Part shown: positions 35,523-44,914 of the stretch, piece after piece
Layout of the letters: the number at the start of each line of letters is the position of its first letter
Numbering within the stretch: the stretch's first letter is position 1
Assembly: GCA_942491115.1 (NCBI GenBank)
Contig: CALNZV010000006.1
Span: forward strand, 124,001 to 188,000
DNA from: CALNZV01 sp942491115
GTDB taxonomy: Bacteria; Desulfobacterota; Desulfobacteria; Desulfobacterales; UBA5852
Length of the DNA stretch: 64,000 bases
Reading direction: 5' to 3'
Made by a program: the position numbers and the translations under genes
Notes under the pieces: model-generated
The model's input: only the letters and a program-made list of their open reading frames with translations
Told to the model about the DNA's origin: nothing
Database searches by the model: none

Positions 35523-36638
35523 TCATTCAATGGCTTGGAATTTTTTCATGAACCGGCGGTCGATAATGTCTTTGATGAGGAATGCCGGTTTTCCGCCAAA
35601 AGTCAGCCATCGTTTTCTGAGGACGCCTGTGGCGCCCCCGAGATTGAAGATCAGAAGATAGTCTCCTCCAGGATCGAATGCTTCCAGTGGATCGCCACCC
35701 AAGGCTGCCAGCAGGTTGTGATAGAGAATCGGATTTTCTCGAACCGCGTAGACACCGACTTTGTCGAGGGGCTGATCTTCGAAGTAGATGCAGTCGCCTC
35801 CGCCAAAGATCTCAGGATATCGGACGCATTGAAGGAACCGGTTCACACGTAGCCCCCCGTCGGGACCTGTAGGCAGACCGGATTTCGAGAAGATGGCAGA
35901 GGGCTTGACCCCCAGGGCAAGGAAGATGACATCCGCCCTGTGGCTTCGGCCTGACCGGGTCGCCACTGTGCCGTCGGCGATGTTGGTGACATGATCGCCG
36001 TCGATGATCTGGATGCCCCGACGCACCAAAGAGCGGCGGATTCGACGTCGCACCCCCTCCGGAAAAGTGGTCATCAGCCCGCTTCCGGCAAACACGGTGA
36101 TTACCGGCAACCGCCCGCCCGCCTCTCGAACCAGCTGCCAGACGTTGCCGGCAATCTCGGCCGCCGACGGTCCGCCGCCCACGATGGCAATCTGAAGGTC
36201 TTCCCGGGTTGAGCGTTCTTTAAGGCGTTCCCGGGCTGATAGCAGTCCCTCAATGGGCTTCGTTAGATAGATATCGGCGTCTCCGGGAGTGCTGACGATA
36301 TCTTCCGGGACGAAGCTGCCGGCGTTGACTGAGAGAACGTCGTAGGAAACCGCCTCACCCCCGGCCAGTATGACTTTTCGACCTTCAGGGTCGATGGCAG
36401 CAGCCGATCCCAGGACGAAGCGACCGCCCTGGGAGTCAACCACACGGCGGGTGGCGAACCGGATGTCTTCCGGACGATACGTCCCCCCGAGCATTCCCGG
36501 GCCCATGCCCGAGTAGTAGTGGTGGGATGACGGCCCGATGACCGTCACGCGGTGGCCCAGGGTGACCATGTGGTGAATGTTGGCCAACGTGACCATGTGG
36601 GCGTGTCCGCCCCCGATCAGCACCAGGTGTCGGCCCAT
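35523..36638 (-). CDS. NDH-2/SQR-like FAD-dependent pyridine nucleotide-disulphide oxidoreductase
   Basis: 371 residues. It has an N-terminal FAD Rossmann motif 'LVLIGGGHAHMVTL' (the GGGHAH form found in proteins fused or linked to SelD and in sulfide:quinone-oxidoreductase relatives), a second dinucleotide fold 'IAIVGGGPSAAEIAGN' and the FAD-binding 'IFGGGDCIYFED'. No redox-active CXXC pair is visible. It likely oxidises NAD(P)H or a thiol/sulfide and passes electrons to quinone. The C-terminal 'FLIKDIIDRRFMKKFQ' helix may contact the membrane. It follows the rhodanese-rubrerythrin gene by 75 bases. Confidence 0.82.
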   Translation of the reverse strand: MGRHLVLIGGGHAHMVTLANIHHMVTLGHRVTVIGPSSHHYYSGMGPGMLGGTYRPEDIRFATRRVVDSQGGRFVLGSAAAIDPEGRKVILAGGEAVSYDVLSVNAGSFVPEDIVSTPGDADIYLTKPIEGLLSARERLKERSTREDLQIAIVGGGPSAAEIAGNVWQLVREAGGRLPVITVFAGSGLMTTFPEGVRRRIRRSLVRRGIQIIDGDHVTNIADGTVATRSGRSHRADVIFLALGVKPSAIFSKSGLPTGPDGGLRVNRFLQCVRYPEIFGGGDCIYFEDQPLDKVGVYAVRENPILYHNLLAALGGDPLEAFDPGGDYLLIFNLGGATGVLRKRWLTFGGKPAFLIKDIIDRRFMKKFQAIE

Positions 36639-36713
36639 GAGTTCTCCTTGTTGGAAGGGGTTGTGGATTCATCGTGTCCGTCCCCGGGGTCGGGGATTGA
36701 CATTCGCCATTGG

Positions 36714-37547
36714 TCAGATCAGCCGTTCGATGAGTTGGCCGAGTTGCTGAAGATGGGCCTTTTCCTCATCGGCGATTTGGACGAAGTGCTGGCGGGTGTC
36801 GGCATCGACGGAGGCCCTGGCGGCTCGAAGGTAGAGATCCAGGGCCTGGGCCTCGATGGACATGGCCAGGCCGATCACCTCCTGGGGGGAATCGAGGTTC
36901 GGGGCAAACAGGCGGATGTAATCGTCCGTAGTGAGGCCTCCCTCCACTATTCCCGCGACGGTGCTGTCCACGAACGCCTCCCGGGACAGGGGGGAGTCCG
37001 TGATGCGGAGGTAGGTGTCGAACAGACGGTCCTGATGCTTGATTTCGATGTCGGCCAATTTTCCAAACAGGGCCTTGACGTCACTGTTGTCGACGGTGGG
37101 CACCATGGATAGGTAGAAATCCCGGAGACCTTGCTCCAGGGAGTAGGCCACGACCAGGGCTTCCGTTGGGGTTTCTCGGCCGGTAAAGAGGTTCATGCCG
37201 ATTTCCTCAAGACCAATCGCCGCATTGCCGTTCCAAGCCTTGAACCCGCCGGCCATGTTGAAGACGGATTCGAAGCCCCTGCCGACCAGCATCTGGGCCG
37301 CCACCCGGCTTCGTCCCCCTATGGCACAATAGACCACCGTGGGGCGGTCGGTATCGAGTTCGTCCAGTCGATCCCCCAGGTCGGGCAGGGGGATCAAGTG
37401 CGCCCCTGGAAGGTGGCCGAGTTCGTATTCCCCCGGTTGACGAACGTCGAGGACGGTAAGCCCCTCGGTCGGGGTGGTATCGATCATTTCCATGGCACGA
37501 CGGGTGTCGATGGATTGTACCGGTGTGAAGAATTGCCTCCAGCGCAT
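36714..37547 (-). CDS. Rhodanese + rubrerythrin-like fusion protein
   Basis: 277 residues. Residues 15-112 are a rhodanese domain ('LDVRQPGEYELGHLPGAHLIPL') with the active-site loop 'VVYCAIGGRS' (Cys present). Residues 130-275 form a ferritin-like di-iron four-helix bundle with 'YSLEQGLRDFY', 'ADIEIKHQDR' (ExxH), 'SIEAQALDLYLRA' and 'IADEEKAHLQQL' (ExxH). Such fusions are known from anaerobes and link sulfur transfer with peroxide or superoxide defence. It is downstream of an SPFH protein and upstream of the FAD oxidoreductase. Confidence 0.88.
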   Translation of the reverse strand: MRWRQFFTPVQSIDTRRAMEMIDTTPTEGLTVLDVRQPGEYELGHLPGAHLIPLPDLGDRLDELDTDRPTVVYCAIGGRSRVAAQMLVGRGFESVFNMAGGFKAWNGNAAIGLEEIGMNLFTGRETPTEALVVAYSLEQGLRDFYLSMVPTVDNSDVKALFGKLADIEIKHQDRLFDTYLRITDSPLSREAFVDSTVAGIVEGGLTTDDYIRLFAPNLDSPQEVIGLAMSIEAQALDLYLRAARASVDADTRQHFVQIADEEKAHLQQLGQLIERLI

Positions 37548-37587
37548 AAGATCTCCTTTCTTCCGGCAGGCGGACGTCTTCCGCCGA

Positions 37588-38442
37588 TCATGGGTTCATG
37601 CGGCTCATGATACCCCTGACCGCTGCCGGAATGTCCGCCGGCAGCAGCACCATCTTGGCATTCTCGGAATTCGACAGGGTTTTTATGGCCTCGATATACC
37701 GTTCTCCCAGCAGGTAGATGACGGGCATTTCCTGGTTCTGAATGGCTTCGGTCACTTTCTGAATGGCCCGCTGGCTGGCTTCGGCCAGAACCACTTTGGC
37801 CTGGGCGTCGCGCTTGGACGCTTCCAACCGCCCCTCGGCTTCGAGGATGGCGGCGGCCTTTTCCCCGTCCGCACGGGTCACCGTGGCCCGGCGCCCCCGC
37901 TCGGCGGCGGCCTGCTCCTCCATGGCCTTCTGCATGGTGTCGGATGGGTTGATATCTTGGATTTCGACGGTTTTCAGGGTAATGCCCCAGTCGGCGATGT
38001 CGTCTGAGATCGCTTCCTTGAGTTTGGACTTGATCTGGTCCCTCGATGACAGCGCGTCGTCCAGGTCCATTTCTCCCACAATGGAGCGCAGGGACGTCTG
38101 CACCAGATTCTGAATAGCTATCCGGTAGTCTTCGACCCCGTAGACGGATTTTTCAGGGGAGATGATGTTGATGTAGGCCACCGCATTGGCGATGATAACG
38201 GCATTGTCCCTGGTGATGACCTCCTGGGATGGAATGTCCAGGACGATGTCCTTGGTGGTGACCTTGTAGGCCACGGTGTCGATGTAGGGGACGATGATAT
38301 TGAGCCCCGGAGGAAGCGTCTTGTGAAATTTCCCCAGCCGTTGAACCACGTGCTTGCTGCCCTGGGGAACGATACGGATGCCCAGAGCGATGGTGACCAC
38401 CACCAGAAGCGAGAAAAAAATCAGAACCACGGTGCCTTCCAT
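37588..38442 (-). CDS. SPFH/stomatin-like membrane protein (QmcA/paraslipin type)
   Basis: 284 residues. It has an N-terminal membrane helix 'VVLIFFSLLVVVTIALGI', an SPFH core ('VVQRLGKFHKTLPPGLNIIVPYIDTV', 'VITRDNAVIIANAVAYINI', 'LRSIVGEMDLDDALSSRDQI'), then a long Ala/Glu-rich coiled coil ('MEEQAAAERGRRATVTRADGEKAAAI') and the tail 'IYLLGERYIEAIKTLSNSENAKMVLLPAD'. This layout is typical of QmcA/YbbK. ATG 38442 follows AAGGAG. It partners the NfeD protein encoded immediately upstream. Confidence 0.92.
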   Translation of the reverse strand: MEGTVVLIFFSLLVVVTIALGIRIVPQGSKHVVQRLGKFHKTLPPGLNIIVPYIDTVAYKVTTKDIVLDIPSQEVITRDNAVIIANAVAYINIISPEKSVYGVEDYRIAIQNLVQTSLRSIVGEMDLDDALSSRDQIKSKLKEAISDDIADWGITLKTVEIQDINPSDTMQKAMEEQAAAERGRRATVTRADGEKAAAILEAEGRLEASKRDAQAKVVLAEASQRAIQKVTEAIQNQEMPVIYLLGERYIEAIKTLSNSENAKMVLLPADIPAAVRGIMSRMNP

Positions 38443-38471
38443 AGTCAATTCTCCTTTTTCCTTAACCGGAC

Positions 38472-38933
38472 TCAGCCGCTCTGGCGCTTTTCCACGATCA
38501 GGGCGTTGCCGGACACATCCTTCACGAACACCCGGTCTCCCACCATGACAGTGGTGTCGCAGATAAACAACCATTCATCGTTACCCAAAAGGGGAGTGGA
38601 GAACCGGACCACCCCCCGTCTGTCCTCTTCAGGAGCCCGGATGACCTGGCCGCTTTCTCCGATCACGGCTTCCCGGGAGATACCCGCCGTTGTGCGGTCC
38701 ATCATCAGAGGTTTGATAAACTTGAACCAGAGGAAGGTAAATACGGCGGAGGCAACCGTCCAGATAAACAGCTGCCAGCTAAAGGTCATGGACGGCAGGA
38801 TCCAGAGAAACACCGCCACCGTCATCCCCCCCAACCCGAACCAGAAAACCGTAAAGCTGGGCATGAAGAGTTCGGCCATCACCAGGACCATGCCGAAAAC
38901 CAGCCAATGCCAGGGTGCTGCCTGAAATGTCAT
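38472..38933 (-). CDS. NfeD-family membrane protein (short type)
   Basis: 153 residues. Three membrane helices ('WHWLVFGMVLVMAELFMPSF', 'LGGMTVAVFLWIL', 'LFIWTVASAVFTFLWFKF') are followed by the C-terminal OB-fold 'ESGQVIRAPEEDRRGVVRFS', 'MVGDRVFVKDVSGNALIVEK'. Short NfeD proteins are encoded with SPFH partners and work with them in membrane microdomains. It lies 29 bases upstream of the SPFH gene. Confidence 0.92.
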   Translation of the reverse strand: MTFQAAPWHWLVFGMVLVMAELFMPSFTVFWFGLGGMTVAVFLWILPSMTFSWQLFIWTVASAVFTFLWFKFIKPLMMDRTTAGISREAVIGESGQVIRAPEEDRRGVVRFSTPLLGNDEWLFICDTTVMVGDRVFVKDVSGNALIVEKRQSG

Positions 38934-38982
38934 TTGTCGTTCTCCCCTTCGGGATCCTGCCGGATTGCCGTGCTTCCGATGG

Positions 38983-39141
38983 TTATTTCTTGGCGATGAT
39001 CCAGACGGCGTGAACGATGCCGGGGACATAGCCCAAGAGGGTAAGAAGAATATTGAGCCAGAAATGCAGGCCGATGCCCACCTGGAGGAACACACCCAGC
39101 GGTGGGAGGAGAATGGCCAGTAGCATTCGAAGAAGATCCAT
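38983..39141 (-). CDS. YqaE/Pmp3-family small membrane protein
   Basis: 52 residues with two membrane helices: 'LLAILLPPLGVFLQVGIGLHFWLNILLTLLGYVPGIVHAVWII'. This is the Pmp3/YqaE signature (PPLGV, LGYVPGIVHA). The family is linked to salt and membrane-potential stress. ATG 39141 follows AAAGGA; a longer frame reaching 39234 is not supported. It is first in the minus-strand unit with nfeD and SPFH. Confidence 0.93.
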   Translation of the reverse strand: MDLLRMLLAILLPPLGVFLQVGIGLHFWLNILLTLLGYVPGIVHAVWIIAKK

Positions 39142-39438
39142 GCTTGAAGGATTCCTTTCCATTGGGGTTGGTTGCCCCAGAAGCGTTTTGCCCCACGACG
39201 GCGGTGGAGCCGTCATCGGTGAGATGTCCACCAAGCCTCTCGTTCTTTGTAGTGGCAGACAATGCCCATTTCAACCCTAATCTGGTTTATGACGGTCTTC
39301 CGTGCCCCAACGATTGACGTCGGGAAGTTTCATTGCTACCGATTATAATAACTATTTATCGACAGAGAGGGTGATTATTCGACCGGTGTTATACAAGGAA
39401 ATCGACAGCGTCTGATCCCATCGCACAAGGAGGACCAC
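39142..39438. other. 297-bp divergent intergenic region
   Basis: It sits between yqaE (minus) and the exported protein gene (plus). A+T-rich stretch at 39335-39365. No operator, RNA or repeat was recognised. Confidence 0.3.
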
Positions 39439-40401
39439 ATGGAAGCATCGGTTAAAGCGGCAGTTGCCATTTTTTCTCTGTGGGTGCTCACTGCGCCTTG
39501 GGGACACCTGGTTGCCTCCAACGGACCGGTCAACGGCGGCGATACCGCTTCATCCCTCAGCCGATCAACCGAATCAGGGATGACGATGTTTTCTCCCCCC
39601 GGATTCACCCGGGACGGATCGGTCAGGTCCTACTGGCCCGACACCCTTTTCGAAGCCATTGACGGTGACGCGGATCTCTATCTGAAATCAGGATTCATCC
39701 GCCTCGAAACCCATCGCTTCGTCTCCGAAGTCCGGCCATCGGAGTGGTTTGAGGTCTTTTTATACCGGATGGCCGACCACCGCGGCGCTTTTTCCGTATT
39801 CAGCCTGAGAAGAGGGCGTGATGCCGTTGCCGTGGATCTCACGGCGTTTTCCTACCGGTATGCCCGAAACCTGTTTTTCGTCCACGGCCCCTATTACGTC
39901 GAAATCCTCGCCGAGGACCCCACCGATCGAACCAGTGACGCCATGGATCTGTGGGCGAAGGATTTCGTTGCGGAAACGGCAGTGATGCCGGAGGACATTG
40001 CTGAACTGGAATGGCTGCCCGGCGAAGGTCTTGTCCGCGGTAGTGAAACGCTCCATCCTCGAGGAGCCTTCGGATTCGATGCCTTCGAGGACCTGTTCTC
40101 CGCCCGATATGATGTCGGGGGCGGGCAGGCCACGGCTTTTTTTCAGATTTGTCCGTCCCCGTCCGATGCCGCCCGCCTGGCCAATGGCTATCGGACCTTC
40201 CTTCTGGAATATGGCGGGGAGGCCGTTTCCATGGAATCGGTGCTTACCAACGGGCAGCTGATTCGAATGCTGGGGCGATTTGCTATCATTTACACCCAGG
40301 GTAGCGCAATGGCGGGGGTTCAGGATGTCGGGTCGGCTGAGGTGGCTGCCGCCCTGGTTCGACGCCTGAACCAATCCCTTCCCGATTCGGCATCGCCCTG
40401 A
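39439..40401 (+). CDS. Exported DUF6599-like protein
   Basis: 320 residues with a signal peptide (residues 1-27). The phrase 'YWPDTLFEAIDGDADLYLKSGFIRLETHRFV' and the later 'YRMADHRGAFSVFSLRRG' and 'YVEILAEDPTD' match the pattern of DUF6599-type periplasmic proteins often encoded near molybdoenzyme or Tat-exported oxidoreductase genes. It precedes a Tat-exported aldo/keto reductase on the same strand. The function is unknown. Confidence 0.7.
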   Translation: MEASVKAAVAIFSLWVLTAPWGHLVASNGPVNGGDTASSLSRSTESGMTMFSPPGFTRDGSVRSYWPDTLFEAIDGDADLYLKSGFIRLETHRFVSEVRPSEWFEVFLYRMADHRGAFSVFSLRRGRDAVAVDLTAFSYRYARNLFFVHGPYYVEILAEDPTDRTSDAMDLWAKDFVAETAVMPEDIAELEWLPGEGLVRGSETLHPRGAFGFDAFEDLFSARYDVGGGQATAFFQICPSPSDAARLANGYRTFLLEYGGEAVSMESVLTNGQLIRMLGRFAIIYTQGSAMAGVQDVGSAEVAAALVRRLNQSLPDSASP

Positions 40402-40497
40402 TGGGGTCAGCGCATTCGACCGGGGGGCCACTGGCGTCCCAGGGCTCCGCCGCTCTCACCCGATCCGAAAACCAAAAACTACAAAGGAGGTTTCGGC

Positions 40498-41721
40498 ATG
40501 AAAGCGCGTAACGGCAAGAAATGGAATCGAAGGGGATTTCTGAAAGCGGCCGGCCTCTCCGGGGTGGGAATGGCGATCGGCTCCTCGGGGATCGGATCGA
40601 TCACAGAGGCTGAGGCCGCATCGCCTTCCATGCCGGCCAGGGCCTTCGGGCGTTCAGGGACGAGGGTTCCCATTCTTTGCCTGGGCGGATCCATGAATTT
40701 CATCGACCGTCAGACCCTATTGCGCCAGGCGCTGGCCATGGGGGTCAGCTATTGGGACACGGCGGACAACTACAGCGGGGGTAGAAGTGAGGAAGGGATC
40801 GGTCGCTATTTCGACCGGTTTCCGGAGGACCGTAAACGGGTGTTTCTGGTCAGCAAGACCAGCGCTTCCGAACCGGAGCGGATGGACACCGACCTCGCGG
40901 CCTCCCTCAAGCGGCTGAACACGGACTACATTGATCTCTATCTGGTTCACGGCCTCTCGGCCGTTGACGGCAGGCTCTCCTCCGGCACCCGGCAATGGGT
41001 TGAGCGGGCAAAAGGTGACGGGCGCATCCGGCACTTCGGCTTCAGCACCCACCGGAACATGGCCGAATGCCTCCTCAAAGCGGCCCGTTTGGGCTGGATC
41101 GATGGCATCATGACCACCTACAACTATCGCCTCATGACGGACCCGGAGATGTCGACGGCTGTGGATGCCTGCTCGGAAGCCGGCATCGGTCTCATCGCCA
41201 TGAAAACCCAGGGTCGAAGCTTTTCATTCTCCAGTTCCGATCGGGGGAGCGAACTCGTCGAACGCTTCATGGGCCAAGGCATGACCGAACATCAGGCGAG
41301 GCTCAAGGCCGTCTGGGAGGATACCCGATTTGCGGGGATCTGTTCCCATATGGACAGCATCGCGCTGCTGTCCAGCAATGTCGCGGCCGCCGTCGACGGC
41401 ATTTCCCTGAGCCGTGAGGATCGCCGCTGCCTGCACCGCCATGCCCGACGGACGTCATCGGACTACTGCACCGGCTGCGGCCATATCTGCGAAGAAGAGT
41501 GGGGGGGGCGGATACCGGTGGCGGATCTCATGCGCTGTCTCTTGTACGCCCACTGCTACAACGACTATCAGATGGCCGGTGATGCCTATGCTCGGCTGCC
41601 TGTGGGCCTCGCCCGCCTTCTCAGGAAAACCGATTTTTCGATGGCCGAAGCCAAATGCCCCAGGAACCTGGCCATCGGTCGCCTCATGGCCCGGGCGGCA
41701 GAGGATTTAGAAGGCGGGTGA
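40498..41721 (+). CDS. Tat-exported aldo/keto reductase
   Basis: 407 residues. A twin-arginine signal 'RRGFLKAAGLSGVGMAIG' is followed by an AKR TIM barrel with the catalytic tetrad visible: Asp and Tyr in 'WDTADNYSGGRSEE', Lys in 'FLVSKTSA', His in 'LYLVHGLS'. The C-terminal 90 residues hold a cysteine cluster 'CTGCGHIC' plus later cysteines that could bind a metal or Fe-S cluster. It presumably acts in the periplasm on a carbonyl substrate. An AAAGGAGG precedes the ATG. Confidence 0.88.
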   Translation: MKARNGKKWNRRGFLKAAGLSGVGMAIGSSGIGSITEAEAASPSMPARAFGRSGTRVPILCLGGSMNFIDRQTLLRQALAMGVSYWDTADNYSGGRSEEGIGRYFDRFPEDRKRVFLVSKTSASEPERMDTDLAASLKRLNTDYIDLYLVHGLSAVDGRLSSGTRQWVERAKGDGRIRHFGFSTHRNMAECLLKAARLGWIDGIMTTYNYRLMTDPEMSTAVDACSEAGIGLIAMKTQGRSFSFSSSDRGSELVERFMGQGMTEHQARLKAVWEDTRFAGICSHMDSIALLSSNVAAAVDGISLSREDRRCLHRHARRTSSDYCTGCGHICEEEWGGRIPVADLMRCLLYAHCYNDYQMAGDAYARLPVGLARLLRKTDFSMAEAKCPRNLAIGRLMARAAEDLEGG

Positions 41722-41783
41722 GATCGGCGGCCTCGCCGTCAGATCCGCGAAGAGAGGGAGGCCGGAAAAAAGAAAGGAGACGG

Positions 41784-42992
41784 ATGACGGACGCCGAGAT
41801 CACTATTTCCGATCCCACGCGAATCGTTGTCGGTGACGGGTTGTCCCTTTCGGATCGCCGGGAGGTCCACCGGCGCCTCGGACGCCAGTTGGCAGCCGAA
41901 GGCGCCTGGCACGCTCTGGTGACCGCTGGCTGCTTCTGGTTGTTGCTGATGGTCTTACCGGTGACTGGGGCCCTGGGATGGCTGGTCCTTGCAGGCACCG
42001 TCCTGATTTGGATTCACATACGCCTCCACCGGCAGTCGATGGCCCTTCATCTGATGGGATCGACCGGCCTGCAGTGGGCGCTGGGAGGGGCGAACCGACT
42101 GACCCTGGCACGAGGGTTGTTCGTCTCTTTTCTGGCGGGGTTTATACTCGTACCCGAGCGCCTCATTGTGGGGGGGGGACCTCTTCTCTCCTGTGCGCCT
42201 TCCGTGCTTTATCTGTCCTCGGCACTCTTGGACGGCGTCGACGGCGCCTGGGCCCGCTCCAGGGGCCAGGTGACCGAACTGGGCCGGAAGCTCGACACGG
42301 AGATGGATGCTTTGGGGCTTCTGGTGGCATCGACCCTGGGGGTTTCTCTGAACCGCCTGCCGGCGGTTTATCTGGCGGCGGGCGCAGCGTATTATATCTT
42401 CCAACTCGGTATCCGGCGGCGGCACGCCAAAGGCCTTCCTGTCCTTGCCTTGCCGAGCCGTCCCTTTGCCCGCACCGTCGCTGGTATTCAGATGGGTTAT
42501 GTCGGTGTGGCTCTGATGCCGCTCTTCCCCGCTGATGTTGTCGATCTGGCCGGATATTGCTTTTTGCTGCCCTTGCTGGCGGGCTTTGTCTGGGACTGGT
42601 GGGTGGTGAGTGGCCGATCGTCTCGAACCGCTATTCGCCGAGTCGTCCGATGGTGCCGTTGCTTCTCCCGTTGGATCCCCCTGCTGTCCAGGGGCCTTCT
42701 TCTGGCCTTGGCGCTGCCGGCGACCCGATCCCTGGCGGGGGTATTCCCGGTGTCCTGGTCCCTCGTCTGGTGGGTGCTTTGCGCTCTGATGATATTCGGC
42801 GCGGCGGGTCGTGTGTCGGGCATTCTTTCCGCGTGCCTTCTGGGACTGTCCGTCCCGGGGGGTGATCCGTCGCCCGAAACGCTGCTGGTTTTCAGTGCCT
42901 CGCTCATGCTATTGGTTTTCGGCACCGGGGTCTGGTCCTCTTGGGAGCCGGAAAACCGGATTCTGGCCCTGCCATTCGGAGCCGAGACATGA
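41784..42992 (+). CDS. CDP-alcohol phosphatidyltransferase family membrane protein
   Basis: 402 residues. The CDP-alcohol phosphotransferase signature DG-x2-AR-x8-G-x3-D-x3-D is intact in 'LDGVDGAWARSRGQVTELGRKLDTEMD', near residue 150. N-terminal soluble region, membrane helices on both sides and an additional C-terminal multi-helix region make it longer than ordinary PgsA/PssA. It should form a phosphodiester bond between a CDP-activated lipid or alcohol and a hydroxyl acceptor. It opens a nine-gene unit and overlaps the next gene by ATGA. Confidence 0.88.
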   Translation: MTDAEITISDPTRIVVGDGLSLSDRREVHRRLGRQLAAEGAWHALVTAGCFWLLLMVLPVTGALGWLVLAGTVLIWIHIRLHRQSMALHLMGSTGLQWALGGANRLTLARGLFVSFLAGFILVPERLIVGGGPLLSCAPSVLYLSSALLDGVDGAWARSRGQVTELGRKLDTEMDALGLLVASTLGVSLNRLPAVYLAAGAAYYIFQLGIRRRHAKGLPVLALPSRPFARTVAGIQMGYVGVALMPLFPADVVDLAGYCFLLPLLAGFVWDWWVVSGRSSRTAIRRVVRWCRCFSRWIPLLSRGLLLALALPATRSLAGVFPVSWSLVWWVLCALMIFGAAGRVSGILSACLLGLSVPGGDPSPETLLVFSASLMLLVFGTGVWSSWEPENRILALPFGAET

Positions 42993-44110
42993 GATCGATA
43001 CGGTCAGGCCGCAAGGGATCCCAACCCCGGTCATCGTTTCTCCCATCGGGGGGTGCACCCATGGATGCTCACGGCAGAGCGTCTGCTTTCCGGGGTCGGC
43101 GGTGGTCCCGTTCTCTGGCCCTGGCGGCCGCAGGGGCCGTGGTCACGGGCTGCTGGATATCGCTTTCCACGGTGGATGTCCGAGGGGCGGTTGCGGCGCT
43201 GACCCGGGTCGATGCCGCCGGGCTGCTCCTGCTGGTTGCCGTCAATATCGGGATCGTTGCGTCCATGTCTCTTCGCTGGCATTTGATGCTCCGTCGTCTT
43301 GGGCGGCCGGTGTCCCTTATTCAGCTGGCACTTTGCCGCATTGCGGCCAACAGCATCAGCTATCTGACGCCGGGCCCCCAATTCGGGGGCGAACCCTTTC
43401 AAATTCATTACCTGGTCCGTTTCCATGACTCCCCCCTTGCCGCCGCCACGGCTTCCGTGACTACGGATCGAATGATCGAGCTCCTTGCCAATGTTCTTTT
43501 TCTGGCTGTGGGGGGCGCCTTTGCCATCCAGCACATCGCCTCCTGGGGAGGTGCCGTTTGGCCGGCCGGTGCAGCCCTCGTCTCGATGGTCGTGACGGTG
43601 GCTGTCTATTTGTGCCTGCTGTCGACGGGGGCGGCCCCGCTTTCAGCCCTTGTGGATCGAATGCATCAGAAGGACGACCCCCACTCCCGCCGGGCAATCC
43701 TCTCGGCCTGGCTCGGCGCCGTCGAAGACAATGCCACCCGGATTCTTCGACAGCCCCCCGGTGTGTTGACGGTCTATGGGTTCGTGGCTCTGTTTCACTG
43801 GATCGGCATGCTGGCGGAACTGTGGCTGATATACGCCCTTTTAGGGCTGCCCTTGGGTGGATGGGCGCTTCTGACCCTGGCCGTGGCCGTGAGGCTGGCA
43901 TTCCTGATGCCGATCCCGGGTGCTCTGGGGGTGCTCGAAACCAGCCAGATGGCGGCCCTCCACGGGTTGGGTATAGATCCGGCCCTTGGGCTGTCGGCCT
44001 GCCTCATTATGCGGGCGAGAGATCTGGTGCTGGTGACGTCCGGTTCCGGGCTCGCCGCTTTCTGGTTTTGCAGGAGAGTCGATTCTCCTGCTGACCCTGA
44101 CCGTCCGTGA
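42989..44110 (+). CDS. LPG_synthase_TM / flippase-like integral membrane protein
   Basis: 373 residues with about eight membrane helices. The family phrases 'RWHLMLRRLGRPVSLIQLALCRIAANSISYLTPGPQFGGEPFQIHYL' (spread over residues 95-145) and 'TDRMIELL' match the UPF0104/AglD-like family of the MprF membrane domain, thought to flip modified lipids. 'FLMPIPGALGVLETSQ' near residue 310 is the second conserved block. Its ATG overlaps the TGA of the phosphatidyltransferase gene, so the two are translationally coupled and probably act on the same lipid. Confidence 0.85.
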   Translation: MRSIRSGRKGSQPRSSFLPSGGAPMDAHGRASAFRGRRWSRSLALAAAGAVVTGCWISLSTVDVRGAVAALTRVDAAGLLLLVAVNIGIVASMSLRWHLMLRRLGRPVSLIQLALCRIAANSISYLTPGPQFGGEPFQIHYLVRFHDSPLAAATASVTTDRMIELLANVLFLAVGGAFAIQHIASWGGAVWPAGAALVSMVVTVAVYLCLLSTGAAPLSALVDRMHQKDDPHSRRAILSAWLGAVEDNATRILRQPPGVLTVYGFVALFHWIGMLAELWLIYALLGLPLGGWALLTLAVAVRLAFLMPIPGALGVLETSQMAALHGLGIDPALGLSACLIMRARDLVLVTSGSGLAAFWFCRRVDSPADPDRP

Positions 44111-44179
44111 TGGGCAGGATATAGGCCCCAGGCGCTGCCGGAATGCGGACCTTGACACGGCTAAACCGACAGGAGAGCG

Positions 44180-44914
44180 ATGACACCCCCGATTCACAGC
44201 ATCGATGATCTCGAAAGGGTCTTGTCCGGCGCCCCCGCTTTTGAAAGGGCGACAAACCGGCCATTCGTAACGGTTTCCTATGCACAAAGTATCGACGGCA
44301 GCATCGCCACCAGGGACCGCCGACCCCTTCGCCTCAGCGGAGAGGCGTCAATGGTGCTCACCCATCGGCTTCGCGCCGCCTGCGATGGTATCCTGGTTGG
44401 CATCGAGACCGTCATTGCCGACGATCCTCAATTGACCGTCCGAAAGGTCCGGGGGAGCAATCCCCAGCCCATCGTTTTGGACACCCGACTGCGAACCCCC
44501 CTTACCTCGAAGCTTTTGGGTCGAAGGGACTGTTGCTCCTGGGTGGCCTGTTCACCGGGGACCATATCCCCGGCTCGGGAAGGCGATATCGTCCGTAAGG
44601 GGGCGGCGGTGCTTCACTGCGACCTGGATGCTAGGGGTCGAATCGACCTTCAGCACCTCATGGGGATAATCAGACAGAAGGGAATCAACAGCTTGATGGT
44701 CGAAGGGGGCGCCAGGGTCATCACCAGTTTCATCCACGCCCGCCTGGTGGACCTTTTCGTCATCACCATCTCCCCGAGGCTGGTGGCGGGGCTTCAGGTC
44801 CTGGAGGCCCCACAGGCCAGATCAAACGGTGCCCTTTCCCTGTCGGACATCTATTACGAGCAGATGGGCACAGATATGGTGATCTGGGCCTTGCCCGACT
44901 GGAGCGGTCCATGA
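44180..44914 (+). CDS. RibD C-terminal-type pyrimidine reductase
   Basis: 244 residues. It has the dihydrofolate-reductase-like fold of RibD/ArfC reductases: 'FVTVSYAQSIDGSIATRDRRPLRLSG', 'GILVGIETVIADDPQLTVR', 'PQPIVLDTRLRTP' and 'NSLMVEGGARVITSFI'. In riboflavin synthesis such an enzyme reduces the ribosylamino-pyrimidine with NADPH. No deaminase domain is attached and no other rib gene is near. In this cluster it may act on a related pyrimidine or pterin. ATGA overlap with the next gene. Confidence 0.88.
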   Translation: MTPPIHSIDDLERVLSGAPAFERATNRPFVTVSYAQSIDGSIATRDRRPLRLSGEASMVLTHRLRAACDGILVGIETVIADDPQLTVRKVRGSNPQPIVLDTRLRTPLTSKLLGRRDCCSWVACSPGTISPAREGDIVRKGAAVLHCDLDARGRIDLQHLMGIIRQKGINSLMVEGGARVITSFIHARLVDLFVITISPRLVAGLQVLEAPQARSNGALSLSDIYYEQMGTDMVIWALPDWSGP

